64,000 nucleotides of DNA from Saprospiraceae bacterium (GCA_028285545.1 JANQPA010000037.1:87795-151794); one strand, 5' to 3'. Counted from the first letter of the stretch, positions 37,973 through 46,994 are shown. Numbers and translations are program-made. The notes: generated by a model from the sequence alone, not told the origin.

Positions 37973-39139
37973 AAGCACCAATCCCTTTAAATAAGCACCT
38001 TCTGGATGAAATAAGCTTACAGGATGATCAGCCGGCTGCGATAGCCTGTGCATTAATTTAACTTGTCGACCAGCTTCGTGGGCTGCTGCTACAACAGTAT
38101 TGTAAAATAAAGTATTATTCACTACTTGTGAACAAGAAAAGGTGAATAAAACACCTCCGGCCTTAATTTTTTCTAAAGCAACTTTATTCAGACGTTTATA
38201 CCCTTGTACTGCATTATGCCTTTTTTTAACACTTTTGGCATAAGCAGGAGGATCTAGAATAATAAGATCATATAGAAAATCAGAGGTGTCCTTTAAAAAA
38301 GGCAATACATCCGCTTTATGAGATTGATGAACAGATTCTCCAAACCCATTAAGGCTTGTGTTTTTATCAATTAAATTGACCGCCGTTTGGGAAATGTCAA
38401 CTGAATCTACTTTTTCTGCTCCAGCCGCTAAGGCATAAATTGAAAAACCACCACTGTAGGCAAATGTATTTAATACTTTTTTACCCTTACAATAAGTCTT
38501 TAATAGCAATCGATTTTCTCTTTGATCGAGAAAAAAGCCAGTTTTTTGCCCCTTTTCCCAGTCGACTTCAAAATGATGACCATATTCAATTACTCTAGCC
38601 TCATTTTTTTGCCCCCATAAATAAGCATTTGTTACACCAGTGGCATATTTGGCCGGAAGGCTTTCTTTGCTTTTATCGTAAATAGCCTTGAGGTGCCCCC
38701 TCATACTATTGCGTAAGGCTTCTGCAATTTGTTGAACATTTTTATGCATCCCGATAGAATGGCATTGAACAACTGCCGTGCCCGCATACACATCAATGAC
38801 CAAACCCGGTAACCCATCACCTTCAGCATGAATCAATCGATAACAATCTGTATTTGAGGAAGGAAAGCCAAGTACCTGTCTATATTTAAATGCCTGTTCA
38901 ATTTTTAAATTCCAAAAATCCTGATTAATTTCCTGTTGCTGGAAGGTGAAAATCCTTATGCTGATACTGCCGTCCTGGAAATGCCCAGTGGCCAGGTATT
39001 TTCCCTTTTGACTATGAACCTCCACAATTTCTCCATCTTCAGGAAAGGCTTCCATGTGATGAATTGCTCCCGAAAATACCCAAGGGTGGTATCGCCTAAC
39101 TGCCGCTTCTTTCTTCTGTTTGAGGAATATTTTTTTCAA
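37961..39139 (-). CDS. rlmI: RlmI-like class I rRNA (cytosine-C5) methyltransferase
   Basis: A 392-residue protein with an N-terminal PUA domain (KKIFLKQKKEAAVRRYHPWVFSGAI and on, about 1-75), a central region, and a Rossmann methyltransferase domain with SAM motif NTFAYSGGFSIYAL, acidic motif DSVDIS, LDPPAYAKS and a catalytic CSQ motif (about 340). RlmI methylates C1962 of 23S rRNA in E. coli; the E. coli enzyme is 396 residues, so the length fits. The open frame runs to 39319 but the extra 60 residues look non-coding and overlap the upstream gene; TTG at 39139 is the natural start, with no ATG near the family's N-terminus. Confidence 0.88.
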   Translation of the reverse strand: MKKIFLKQKKEAAVRRYHPWVFSGAIHHMEAFPEDGEIVEVHSQKGKYLATGHFQDGSISIRIFTFQQQEINQDFWNLKIEQAFKYRQVLGFPSSNTDCYRLIHAEGDGLPGLVIDVYAGTAVVQCHSIGMHKNVQQIAEALRNSMRGHLKAIYDKSKESLPAKYATGVTNAYLWGQKNEARVIEYGHHFEVDWEKGQKTGFFLDQRENRLLLKTYCKGKKVLNTFAYSGGFSIYALAAGAEKVDSVDISQTAVNLIDKNTSLNGFGESVHQSHKADVLPFLKDTSDFLYDLIILDPPAYAKSVKKRHNAVQGYKRLNKVALEKIKAGGVLFTFSCSQVVNNTLFYNTVVAAAHEAGRQVKLMHRLSQPADHPVSLFHPEGAYLKGLVLYVS

Positions 39140-39273
39140 AATAGGGATGTCTTTAAAAGAAGGACAAGTTAAGTAATTTTTTAATAGAAAATGATCAAAA
39201 ATAATTGTCCAAATACTACAATGGCCCAAAAAGGGGAAGACAATCACAGTCTTTAGTGTTGGAGTAAAAAAAA

Positions 39274-40374
39274 TCAGTACCTCTTCACAAAAAAGGCCCG
39301 TGCATAATCTGGCCCCCACAAATGCATATCTCCTGAATTACTTAATGCAATAATGCTTAGGTTAAAATCTGTGAACCTCATTAGCCTGGCCCTAAATCCC
39401 TTTAAAATACCCATAGACATGACATAGGAAAGTCCCTGGAATTCCTTTGTTTTAGGACCAAAAGATTCGTCCATCCAACCCATTGCCAGATAAGTCCGTA
39501 CATTGGGCACCTTAGCTTTTGAAAAAGCCAGTTTTTTAGATTCTTTCGTCAATATTTTCTCAGAATACAAAGCCTGATCCCATTTTACCAGATCATTGAT
39601 AGTACTATAAATTCCGCCAGCTCCTAAGGTGTAAATATTGGTATAATCATTCAATTGGTAAGCATCGTCCTTTTTTGAATAGCCTTTGGCACTATTTTTC
39701 AATAACTGACCTGGCCTCTCAATGACCAAAGTCTTTTTCATTTTCAGAGGCCGGAAAATATGCTGATCTAAAAAAGTAGCAAAGGATTGTTTGGATACTT
39801 TTTGGATAATTTCTGCCAGTAATACATACGCAGAGTTACTATAGGAATAATCAGTCCCTGGCTCAAATAGGAGCTGCTCATTTTTCAGAAATTTCAGGAC
39901 CATTTTATTATCCAGAAAAGGAACATCTTCTCCAAATTTGTCAAAATGATCCGGCAAGCCGGAGGTGTGGTTCATCAGGTGCGCAATGGTAATCTTATTT
40001 TTATATGATGGAAAATCAGGAAAATACTGCCCAAGTCGATCTGTCAATTTCAGTTTGCCCTCTTGTTTTAATATCAGAATAGCAGCGGAAGTAAAAGTCT
40101 TACCTAGGGAAGCAATATAAAATGGAGTATCATAATCGATAGGCTCACCACTATCTAAATTGGCCAAACCATATTTCCCCTTTTTAATTACCTTCCCGTC
40201 TTTGATTATTTTAAATACAAGGCCAGGTTGTTCTTCATGAAATTTATTGGCCAAAACAGTATCCAGGTATGCTGAATTATCTTGAAGAATATAATCGGTA
40301 TTATTCTGTGCGATAATAAAGTTTATGGGACATAACAATCCCAGTAACCAAGTTGTCAAAACTTGTTTTTTCAT
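39274..40374 (-). CDS. secreted beta-lactamase-fold serine hydrolase
   Basis: This 366-residue protein has a signal peptide (about 1-22) and the class C beta-lactamase/esterase fold: nucleophile Ser89 and Lys92 in SLGK, and a YSN motif (in YSYSNSAY, about 178). A G-A-G-G-I-Y-S segment (about 248-254) is also typical. Such hydrolases act on peptides, esters or peptidoglycan fragments; the substrate cannot be read from the sequence. It is the first gene of a run with rlmI, 134 bp before the TTG start of the methyltransferase. Confidence 0.88.
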   Translation of the reverse strand: MKKQVLTTWLLGLLCPINFIIAQNNTDYILQDNSAYLDTVLANKFHEEQPGLVFKIIKDGKVIKKGKYGLANLDSGEPIDYDTPFYIASLGKTFTSAAILILKQEGKLKLTDRLGQYFPDFPSYKNKITIAHLMNHTSGLPDHFDKFGEDVPFLDNKMVLKFLKNEQLLFEPGTDYSYSNSAYVLLAEIIQKVSKQSFATFLDQHIFRPLKMKKTLVIERPGQLLKNSAKGYSKKDDAYQLNDYTNIYTLGAGGIYSTINDLVKWDQALYSEKILTKESKKLAFSKAKVPNVRTYLAMGWMDESFGPKTKEFQGLSYVMSMGILKGFRARLMRFTDFNLSIIALSNSGDMHLWGPDYARAFFVKRY

Positions 40375-40480
40375 GATTGAAAATTTATTGGTAAAAAGTA
40401 GAAAGTAAAAAGACTAATGACCTAAAAGCACAATAAGTCAAACCGTGAGAATCCGTGAAAACCCGTGTCTAAAAATATTC

Positions 40481-41302
40481 TCACTGACTTTTTTGAATCA
40501 TAATATCTCCATGAATGGTTTTTAAGAAAAACTGAGCTAAATCTTTATTTATGCTTGCTTTTTGAGTATAGCTTATTTTTTGTTCGGTCGAACCATCTGG
40601 TTTTTTCAGGGTGTACTCTCTAGGGTTCTCTTGCTGCCATTTGAGATTAAATTCATCATTTACTACCCCAAGGTCACTACTAGCTTCAAAAGAGCACGCG
40701 ATCTCTGTAGGCAACCCAATTTGGATATCTCCATCATAAACACTGTAGGCCGAATAGGTGTTCTTGGGAACCTGATAGTATACCACCTTAATATCCCCAT
40801 CACGTACAATATGGGCGGAGGCCGAAGTCGATAAATCAAATAGCTCAATTTTCCCAGAAAAAATATTTACTTCCTGTTCTCCTGAAATACCACTGGATTT
40901 GACAAAACCAAAATGATTAATATCTACTATGACATTTAGACTGCGAGGTATCCGAATTTTTAAGACAATGATTTCTCTGGAACTGCCATTGGTAATGCTT
41001 AGCATTTTATCTTCTTCAGAAATGATCGCTTGGTTTCGATTGTCATTTTTGGAAAAAGGAATAAACTTTTTAGTTGAATAATAATGATCATAATCAAATA
41101 CTGAATATTTCAATTCCAGGCTCGTATTATCCGAGGGTAATAATTCTACCCATCCTCGATACAGATCAATATGTAATTGGTTAATATGGCCAATCTCCTT
41201 ATTGACTAGTTGCCAATTGACTTTAGTGTCCTGTCCAATTAAAAAATTGGAGATGGACAATAGACAAATGAATAGAATTGATTTAAAGAGCAATTGCTTC
41301 AT
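40481..41302 (-). CDS. secreted DUF4097-like putative adhesin of the sigma/anti-sigma operon
   Basis: A 273-residue protein with a signal peptide (about 1-23), followed by regular beta strands with repeating patterns of the kind seen in DUF4097-like right-handed beta proteins (for example ASAHIVRDGDIKVVYY then YSVYDGDIQIGL). ATG at 41302 was chosen over the in-frame ATG at 41332 because the signal peptide starts there; it overlaps the end of the anti-sigma-like gene by 20 bp. Third gene of the sigma operon. Function unknown; a surface or periplasmic stress-related role is inferred from context. Confidence 0.72.
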   Translation of the reverse strand: MKQLLFKSILFICLLSISNFLIGQDTKVNWQLVNKEIGHINQLHIDLYRGWVELLPSDNTSLELKYSVFDYDHYYSTKKFIPFSKNDNRNQAIISEEDKMLSITNGSSREIIVLKIRIPRSLNVIVDINHFGFVKSSGISGEQEVNIFSGKIELFDLSTSASAHIVRDGDIKVVYYQVPKNTYSAYSVYDGDIQIGLPTEIACSFEASSDLGVVNDEFNLKWQQENPREYTLKKPDGSTEQKISYTQKASINKDLAQFFLKTIHGDIMIQKSQ

Positions 41303-41963
41303 TGAGCCTGGTTTTTGATTCCATAAATACATTTTCAGAATTGAGTAAATCTTTTAGATCGCTGGTGTCCACTTTATCAGCATTGGAGATAATCAAATCA
41401 ATAAGAGCCAACTGGACCATCGGCGAATTTTGTTCAATTAAAGAGTTAACTAGCTCTTTTAATAGTTCTTTAGAAGCTTGTTTTTCTAATGCTCGGAGAG
41501 CGGCTAGTCTGACATTGATATTTCGATCTGAGACAAGAGTATTCAAAAGTAAAGTTTGAGCACTTGCTGCTTTTTGTTCTTCTTCAGACATGCTATCCAA
41601 TGTTTTTAATCTTTCACTTACCAGGGAAGATTGTAAGCCCATTTTTAGGGTAATTAAGCCATTGTTAGGAAGTCGAGTATTTTGAAGTCTTAGGAAATTA
41701 ATGCTTATTAATAGAATTAAGATGGAGGCTGCTGCTAGGCTCCAAAACTTTCTGCTTCTGATTTTTTTAGTAGAATTAACATTAATCTTCTGATCAAAGA
41801 CTGTGGGGATCGTTTGATGCCGTTCTTCAAGAGTATAATCAAAAAGTGCTTTTTCGTACTCATTTTCTGGAGTTAAGGCTTCTTTTAATTTCTTTTCCTC
41901 CCTGAGAGAGGTTTCCCCTGCGTAATATTTTTCAATAAGCTTATTCAATTTTTCAGACTTCAT
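41283..41963 (-). CDS. anti-sigma factor-like membrane protein with HEAT-like C-terminal repeats
   Basis: This 226-residue protein has an N-terminal cytoplasmic segment (KLIEKYYAGETSLREEKKL, about 8-26) typical of Bacteroidota anti-sigma factors, one membrane helix (about 74-92) and a periplasmic region with HEAT-like helices (LLNTLVSDRNINVRLAALRAL, about 145-165). It overlaps the sigma factor gene by 11 bp. The expected role is to hold the sigma factor at the membrane until a periplasmic signal arrives (inference). Confidence 0.78.
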   Translation of the reverse strand: MKSEKLNKLIEKYYAGETSLREEKKLKEALTPENEYEKALFDYTLEERHQTIPTVFDQKINVNSTKKIRSRKFWSLAAASILILLISINFLRLQNTRLPNNGLITLKMGLQSSLVSERLKTLDSMSEEEQKAASAQTLLLNTLVSDRNINVRLAALRALEKQASKELLKELVNSLIEQNSPMVQLALIDLIISNADKVDTSDLKDLLNSENVFMESKTRLNEAIAL

Positions 41964-42459
41964 GTCGGACGATTTTGTAAAAAGTTTCTTTCACTTTTTT
42001 TCGAGCAATACTTAGGTTAACCTTCACATTATTTGGATCTAATTCCAGTAGTTTGGCGATGGCTTCTATTTCATAATATTCAATTTCTCTAAGTCGAAAA
42101 ATGCTTCGCTGGCGAGGTGGTAACCTGTCCACTATCATCGCTATCAACTTTTTGGTGTCATTTAATTCCGTCCAGGTCTCAGGGGTATTAAAATCCTGGA
42201 TATCTTGACTTCCCTCTAATTCCTCCCAAATTCTGCCCATTTTATTCAATTTGTTCAAGGCCGTATTTTTTACTGCCCTCATGATATAGGATTCAAGGTT
42301 TTGGATCTTCCTTAAACTTTGTCGATTGTTCCACAGCTTGAGATAGACATCTTGTACGACATCCTCAGCTTCCTCCTGCGGAGAAATTAAGCTCCTGGCA
42401 AAGCGGAACATCTTTGCTTGATAAGGTAATAGTTTAAGATTAAAGTCTTTTTTGTCCAT
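41953..42459 (-). CDS. ECF RNA polymerase sigma-70 factor
   Basis: A 168-residue ECF sigma factor: region 2 (about 10-75) with FRFARSLISPQEEAEDVVQDVYLKLW, including the DVVQDVYLKLW core-binding helix, and region 4 (about 110-165) with LPPRQRSIFRLREIE and a DNA-binding helix ending in VKVNLSIARKKVKE. It is translationally coupled to the anti-sigma-like gene (11-bp overlap), the usual arrangement. Target promoters are unknown; auto-regulation of the three-gene operon is likely. Confidence 0.92.
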   Translation of the reverse strand: MDKKDFNLKLLPYQAKMFRFARSLISPQEEAEDVVQDVYLKLWNNRQSLRKIQNLESYIMRAVKNTALNKLNKMGRIWEELEGSQDIQDFNTPETWTELNDTKKLIAMIVDRLPPRQRSIFRLREIEYYEIEAIAKLLELDPNNVKVNLSIARKKVKETFYKIVRHEV

Positions 42460-42774
42460 TCTAATCGGTAAGACAAGTGAGGAAGAAGAAAATTAAAAAT
42501 AAGTGGCATTTTTTTTGAAAAAAGAGAATTGGGATTTATCAGTGCACATCCTTTGTTCTCAAAGTAGGTAAACTCTCTTGATAAGAAAGCTGCGGAGGAG
42601 CATCATATTCTTAGAAATAAATTGAAGCAAAATAAAGCTTCGGAGAAGCGTAATTTGGGATAAGGTGCTTTTATATTACGCACCTCTGGAGCTTTCTGTG
42701 ATTTTTATTTTAGACCTAAGAATATGATGCTCCTCTGGTGCTAAATTTCTTCAGGATTTAAATCAAATAAGTTT
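42460..42774. other. intergenic region upstream of the sigma operon, filled by a repeat
   Basis: This 315-bp gap has no gene. It lies between the sigma-factor start (minus strand) and the stop of the upstream minus-strand gene at 42775, and about half of it (42585-42750) is a cruciform-like repeat. The 125 bp nearest the sigma gene must hold its promoter; no clear element was identified. Confidence 0.5.
42585..42750. repeat. nested inverted repeat with GCTTCGGAGAAGCG words (family C)
   Basis: The outer arms are GGAGGAGCATCATATTCTTAG (near 42595-42614) and its complement near 42716-42736; nested inside are AAAGCTTCGGAGAAGCGTAAT (42635-42655) and ATTACGCACCTCTGGAGCTTT (42674-42694). As single strand it would form a two-tier cruciform. 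The right half matches 61371-61435 at moderate identity, with the same order of the ATTACGC, CTAAGAATAT and GATTT words. Confidence 0.6.
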
Positions 42775-43689
42775 CTAAATTTTCGCATATTCTACATCTC
42801 TTAATTGACTTGGTTTAAGGTAGATGTACTCTCGGTTAGAATCTATAATAAGGTTGAATCTCTTTAATATATCAGCACCCATAACGCTCATTTTTTGCCT
42901 GCCAATAGATCCCTCAAAAAAGCCTGCCGGGATATCAATGAATTGCTCCTCTCCGAGTATAAAATGCGGAAGTTTCCCCTTTTTTGTTTTTAATACATTA
43001 CCATAGGAATCCTTTAATTCTTTTTCATCCGTTATCTCTATTAGCTGACCTATTTTACTTTCTTCCACAAATTTGTCATCAAAAAGAATACTTCCACCAT
43101 AGCCGGAATGGATTAAAAACCTGTTGTCATAACTCACACCACCAATCATACTCCTTCCTTCAATAAACATAAATCCATTTTCAAAGATTAAGGGCATTTT
43201 GTTGTAAGTACTCATCTCTTTTGGAAGGGTTTTGTGAATGATTAAAGCACTTTGATCGAAATTAAATTCTATCACTTTTTTATCAAACAGGTTTAAGCCA
43301 AATTTCCCATCTGTTGTTGGCCCTGAATTTTCACTTTCCCAAATTGAAATGCTATCCCATTCTAGATTATTAATTTGCAAAAAATTATGTTTGCTGAATC
43401 GGGAACTGGTTTTCCCTCCCCAACTATTCACCTCTTCTTCACTGTTCCAGTTGATGCTTGTTAGATTTTTAGCTGTTTTTTTAATTAAGCTTAAAGAATT
43501 TGCCGCGGTATGGAGCATTAAATTAAGGGTGTCCTCCTTATTTAATATGGATTGGATGGCTATATTATTATGATTGGTCAAAATGAAGGGGATGGTATCA
43601 CTTGAAGTAAATTGTTGTTTATTTTGACCAATAAGCATTTGAGGAATTGATAACAAAATTCCAAAGAAGAATATTTTGAATTTATTCAT
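42775..43689 (-). CDS. secreted retropepsin-like protein lacking both catalytic aspartates
   Basis: A 304-residue protein with a signal peptide (about 1-22) and two retropepsin-like half-domains. At the place of the first catalytic motif it has H60-T-A instead of D-T-G (context LMLHTAANSL), and at the second H194-S-G instead of D-[ST]-G (context FLIHSGYGGSILFD). The rest of the fold is kept, including a VMGADILKRFNLIID segment (about 275-290) that matches the hydrophobic-Gly end of the family. It is therefore probably not an aspartic protease; it may be a binding protein or a metal-binding derivative. ATG at 43689 is chosen because the signal peptide starts there. Confidence 0.75.
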   Translation of the reverse strand: MNKFKIFFFGILLSIPQMLIGQNKQQFTSSDTIPFILTNHNNIAIQSILNKEDTLNLMLHTAANSLSLIKKTAKNLTSINWNSEEEVNSWGGKTSSRFSKHNFLQINNLEWDSISIWESENSGPTTDGKFGLNLFDKKVIEFNFDQSALIIHKTLPKEMSTYNKMPLIFENGFMFIEGRSMIGGVSYDNRFLIHSGYGGSILFDDKFVEESKIGQLIEITDEKELKDSYGNVLKTKKGKLPHFILGEEQFIDIPAGFFEGSIGRQKMSVMGADILKRFNLIIDSNREYIYLKPSQLRDVEYAKI

Positions 43690-43737
43690 GATATTTATTT
43701 TTGATCTTGTTGTATGGATATATAAAATTTGGTTTGA

Positions 43738-43824
43738 AAATAGATTACTAAGCCCGAAATGGAATGTAGGGATTGGTAAACTATTGGTTCGCAAAGGCTT
43801 ACCAATCTTTCCAAGCTTAGTAAT
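43738..43824. repeat. two-stem inverted repeat, family D copy 1
   Basis: The outer arms ATTACTAAGC (43744-43753) and GCTTAGTAAT (43815-43824) enclose inner arms GATTGGTAA (43771-43779) and TTACCAATC (43799-43807), giving a cruciform-like fold. About 70 bp of it, from AAATAGATTACT to TTACCAATCT, recur at 58021-58091 with few changes. No coding potential. It lies in the leader region of the retropepsin-like gene. Confidence 0.65.
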
Positions 43825-43960
43825 CCTTTGCTTAATCTAATTTTTTATTGTTCACATAAGATTTTACAAATAATATTCCTTCATGAATCAACACTTTTAT
43901 TTTCTACTGAAAACTTTTATCTCCAGTTCAATTTTGCCATCCTTTCAGGGCTGAAAAAGT

Positions 43961-45454
43961 TTAATCATCATTCCCAATCAACTTAGGCCTCACACTCAAA
44001 TAATCCGTGATGCCCTCATAAGCCAAGGCAAACTCCAAAACCTTCTTATCTTCTCCAAAATTAGCCATTACCTGCATGCCCATTGGCCTGCCTTGTGAAT
44101 CAAAACCAACCGGAACATTTATTACTGGCAACCCTCCCATGCTTCCCAAAATTACCACCTCCATCCACCGATGGTAGGTATCCATCTTTTTGCCATTGAT
44201 TTCCTTCGGCCAGTGAATAGTATTGGGAAATGGAAAAACCTGAGCAGAAGGTAAAACCAAAAAGTCATATTCTTTAAATAACCTATTCAGCTCAGTGTAC
44301 CACCTGGTGCGAATCCTTTCCGCTCTTTTGACATCCTTCTCATTAAAACTAAGACCTTGTTCAATTTCCCAGATTAGTTCAGGCTTGAGTAAATTTCGTG
44401 TATCGGGATTTTCATAATATTCCAGCATGCCTAATCGTAAATGGTGCCGAAGAGTGGTCCAGCTCAACCATAAATCTGTAGGCCTAAAATCCGGTTGCAT
44501 GAGCTCTATTTTAGCACCTGCATCTTCAAGAATTGTAATGCTATTTTCACATAATTCAATGATCCCGGGTTCCATAGCCAAATAATTATCCAGGTTGCTC
44601 ATCCAGCCAAACTTGAGATTTTTTAGGCTCCCTGGCTTCAAGTTATTAAACTCAGGCCTCTTGGCGACGGTATTGAGTAATTGAATGGTATCGTTAGTAT
44701 TCCTTCCCATTGGTCCGGAAGTCCAGAGAAGTCGGTCTTTTGCATTGCCCTCTTCCATCACCACATTGGTACTAGGTCTAAATCCAATAACATTATTAAA
44801 AGCTCCTGGATTTCTTAAAGAACCCATCATATCCCCACCATCTGCTACCGGTAACATGTGAGTACCAAGACCACAGGCAGCACCGCCACTACTTCCTCCA
44901 GAAGTTAGCTTAGGGTTATAGGCACTTCCAGTGGTGCCAAATACGGGATTATAGGTTTGAGAACCCAAGCCAAATTCTGGAGTATTGGTCTTTCCGATAA
45001 AAATTGCTCCCTGATTCCTGATTTTAGTCACCAATGGGCTATCTTCTTCCGCTATCCGCTTTGCAAACATTGGGGAGCCCTGGGTATAGGGCAAACCCTT
45101 TACCGGAGCTAAATCTTTTATGGCATGAGGCATACCATGCATCCACCCCCAATATTCGTTTCGAGCTAAAGCAGAATCGGCCTCTTTTGCTTTTTGTAAC
45201 AACTCATCATCACCAACTCTACTTACAATTGCATTAAAAACCGGATTGTATCGATTAATTCGATCAAGATAAGCCTGCATCACTTCTACACAACTTACCT
45301 GTTTTGTTTTGATGGCAAGGGATAAGTCTGTGGCACTAAAATCCGTAATATCAGCTGGAAGACTAGATGCAAAACGTTTGCAGGAATAGGGTAGTGGTAC
45401 TGACAGCACCGCACCAATGGCCAATGCATTCTTAATGAATTTTCTGCGTTTCAT
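43961..45454 (-). CDS. secreted amidase-signature-family hydrolase
   Basis: This 497-residue enzyme has the Ser-cisSer-Lys triad of the amidase signature family: Lys113 in AIKDLAP, Ser189 in GGSSGG and the nucleophile Ser212 in GDMMGSLRNP, with spacings like those of known members. The N-terminus has KRRKF followed by a hydrophobic stretch and a Cys (VPLPYSC, about 19-25), which could be a Tat signal or a lipoprotein signal. It hydrolyses an amide bond; the substrate is not evident. It lies 45 bp after the sulfatase pseudogene on the same strand. Confidence 0.9.
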   Translation of the reverse strand: MKRRKFIKNALAIGAVLSVPLPYSCKRFASSLPADITDFSATDLSLAIKTKQVSCVEVMQAYLDRINRYNPVFNAIVSRVGDDELLQKAKEADSALARNEYWGWMHGMPHAIKDLAPVKGLPYTQGSPMFAKRIAEEDSPLVTKIRNQGAIFIGKTNTPEFGLGSQTYNPVFGTTGSAYNPKLTSGGSSGGAACGLGTHMLPVADGGDMMGSLRNPGAFNNVIGFRPSTNVVMEEGNAKDRLLWTSGPMGRNTNDTIQLLNTVAKRPEFNNLKPGSLKNLKFGWMSNLDNYLAMEPGIIELCENSITILEDAGAKIELMQPDFRPTDLWLSWTTLRHHLRLGMLEYYENPDTRNLLKPELIWEIEQGLSFNEKDVKRAERIRTRWYTELNRLFKEYDFLVLPSAQVFPFPNTIHWPKEINGKKMDTYHRWMEVVILGSMGGLPVINVPVGFDSQGRPMGMQVMANFGEDKKVLEFALAYEGITDYLSVRPKLIGNDD

Positions 45455-45499
45455 GATTTTCAGATATTAAGCGTATGGGTTATTTATTTTTTACAGATC

Positions 45500-46676
45500 T
45501 TATTTTAGACCTAAAGCCTTTAGTTGAAGCTCCTGGAGTTTGAGGTGCATTTGTCGAACCACCCGTTGATAAGAGGAATCCTGAATTAAATTCTTTTGTT
45601 CAAATGGATCATTCGTTAATTCATACAATTCTGCCTGATCAAATCTTAACCATTTGATGTACTTAAATTTATTGGAAATTACCACCCTGTAATCCAGTTG
45701 GGCGGTCCACGGAAAAGGTTTCTCATTACTAAAATATTCAATAAATGCCAAGGTTTTTTAACTCCTCCATGATTTTCTCAAGACTTTCATCCACAGCCAG
45801 CATCATTTCTGCACGGTTTCGTATGGATTGTTCTGAAACTCCAAGATCCAGGGATTTACTCCATCGTGGATCTTTTTTTATTACCTCTTCTCGAATTTTA
45901 AATGCCTTTTGGATAACAGGTTTATCTTGGTCAGCAATTGCAGCCACCGAATGGGCTGGACTCCTCTTAAAAGTCTCATTATTATATTTGCCTCTATGCC
46001 GCTTGGCAGGAATAAACTCCTTTGGGACAGACAAGTCCGTTGAACCATCATCCCTTTGAACTGCTTCAGGATGAACTGCCTTATGGCCAATGTAAAGGAA
46101 AAAAGGTTTATCAGAATGCTTTTTCATAAAACCGATAGACTTCTCTGTAAATATATCGGTTATATAACCTTCGGCTGTTACCTGCTTATTATCTTCATAT
46201 AATACAGGATTGTTGGTTTTTCCTTGCCCCTCCATACACACCCAGTAATCATAGCCTGGTCTTGGTTTTGCACTATTACCCATATGCCATTTCCCTACAT
46301 GAGCAGTAATATATCCTGATTTCTGCAGGTATTTAGGGAACAGATCCAGCATAAAACTTGCCTGATTTCTAGAGGTATTATCTATGATTCCATGCCTTGA
46401 TGGGTATTGACCAGTCAGAATACTTGCCCGATTTGGTGAACATAAAGGAACGGTATGATATGCTCTTTTAAAGTAGGTTCCTTCCTTGGCTAATTGATCA
46501 ATATTGGGGGTTTGTAGATAAGTATGTCCACCTCCGCTCCATTCATCATATCGCATATCATCAACTACAATCATTATTATATTTGGCTGCTTAGATTGAG
46601 CTATTAAATAATGGCCCCATATAACTAGCATGATTGCCAACTGAAAATATTTGATGAGTTTTTTCACGGAAGGCAT
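45500..46676 (-). pseudogene. sulfatase disrupted by internal deletion and frameshift
   Basis: The 5' part (45738-46676) encodes 312 residues of a secreted sulfatase: signal peptide, metal ligands VDD (about 38-40) and the formylglycine motif C79-S-P-N-R. The 3' part (45500-45751, another frame) encodes the C-terminal end of a sulfatase (KYIKWLRFDQAELYELTNDPFEQKNL). The parts overlap by 14 bp around 45738-45751. The middle, which would carry the SDNG metal motif and about 100-130 residues, is missing. This is best explained by a deletion joining the two ends out of frame. Translation of the 5' part alone would give an inactive protein. Confidence 0.85.
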
Positions 46677-46994
46677 ATTTTTAAATTACCGTAAGCCTGT
46701 TTTTAGCGAATCTGTCCAATCTAAATTCCTTTTCATCCCAATACCCCAATACCCCAATACCCCAATACCCCAATACCCCAATACCCCAATATAGACATTT
46801 ATTTCCCATTCCAATTTTTTAATACAGATAGTAATTTAACTACTTGTTTTATTTTTTAAAAAAGAGATACCATCCCACTCCAATATTTAATACTTGCGAA
46901 CATCTTACTCACAAAAAGGGTAGATAATTTTGTATTCCGGACAAAAAAGGAGATTTTTTTCGCCAATTAATGCATCATAAATAAAATTTGACCT
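46677..46994. other. intergenic region before the metalloprotease gene
   Basis: This 318-bp gap between divergent genes holds an octamer tandem array (46739-46790) and an AT-rich stretch with TATTTTTT tracts that presumably carries the promoter of the metalloprotease. No ORF worth calling. Confidence 0.5.
46739..46790. repeat. tandem array of the octamer ATACCCCA (six full units)
   Basis: Six perfect copies of ATACCCCA (46741-46788) with partial units at both ends. The same octamer in inverted form makes the hairpin at 49494-49550 on the other side of the metalloprotease gene. It is a microsatellite that could change length by slippage. Confidence 0.85.

Noticed and set aside
39140..39319. 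60-residue N-terminal extension of the methyltransferase
   Set aside because: It precedes the PUA domain, overlaps the upstream gene and resembles non-coding sequence.
46739..46790. Possible CRISPR array
   Set aside because: The units are eight bases long with no spacers, so it is a simple tandem repeat. No cas gene is present.
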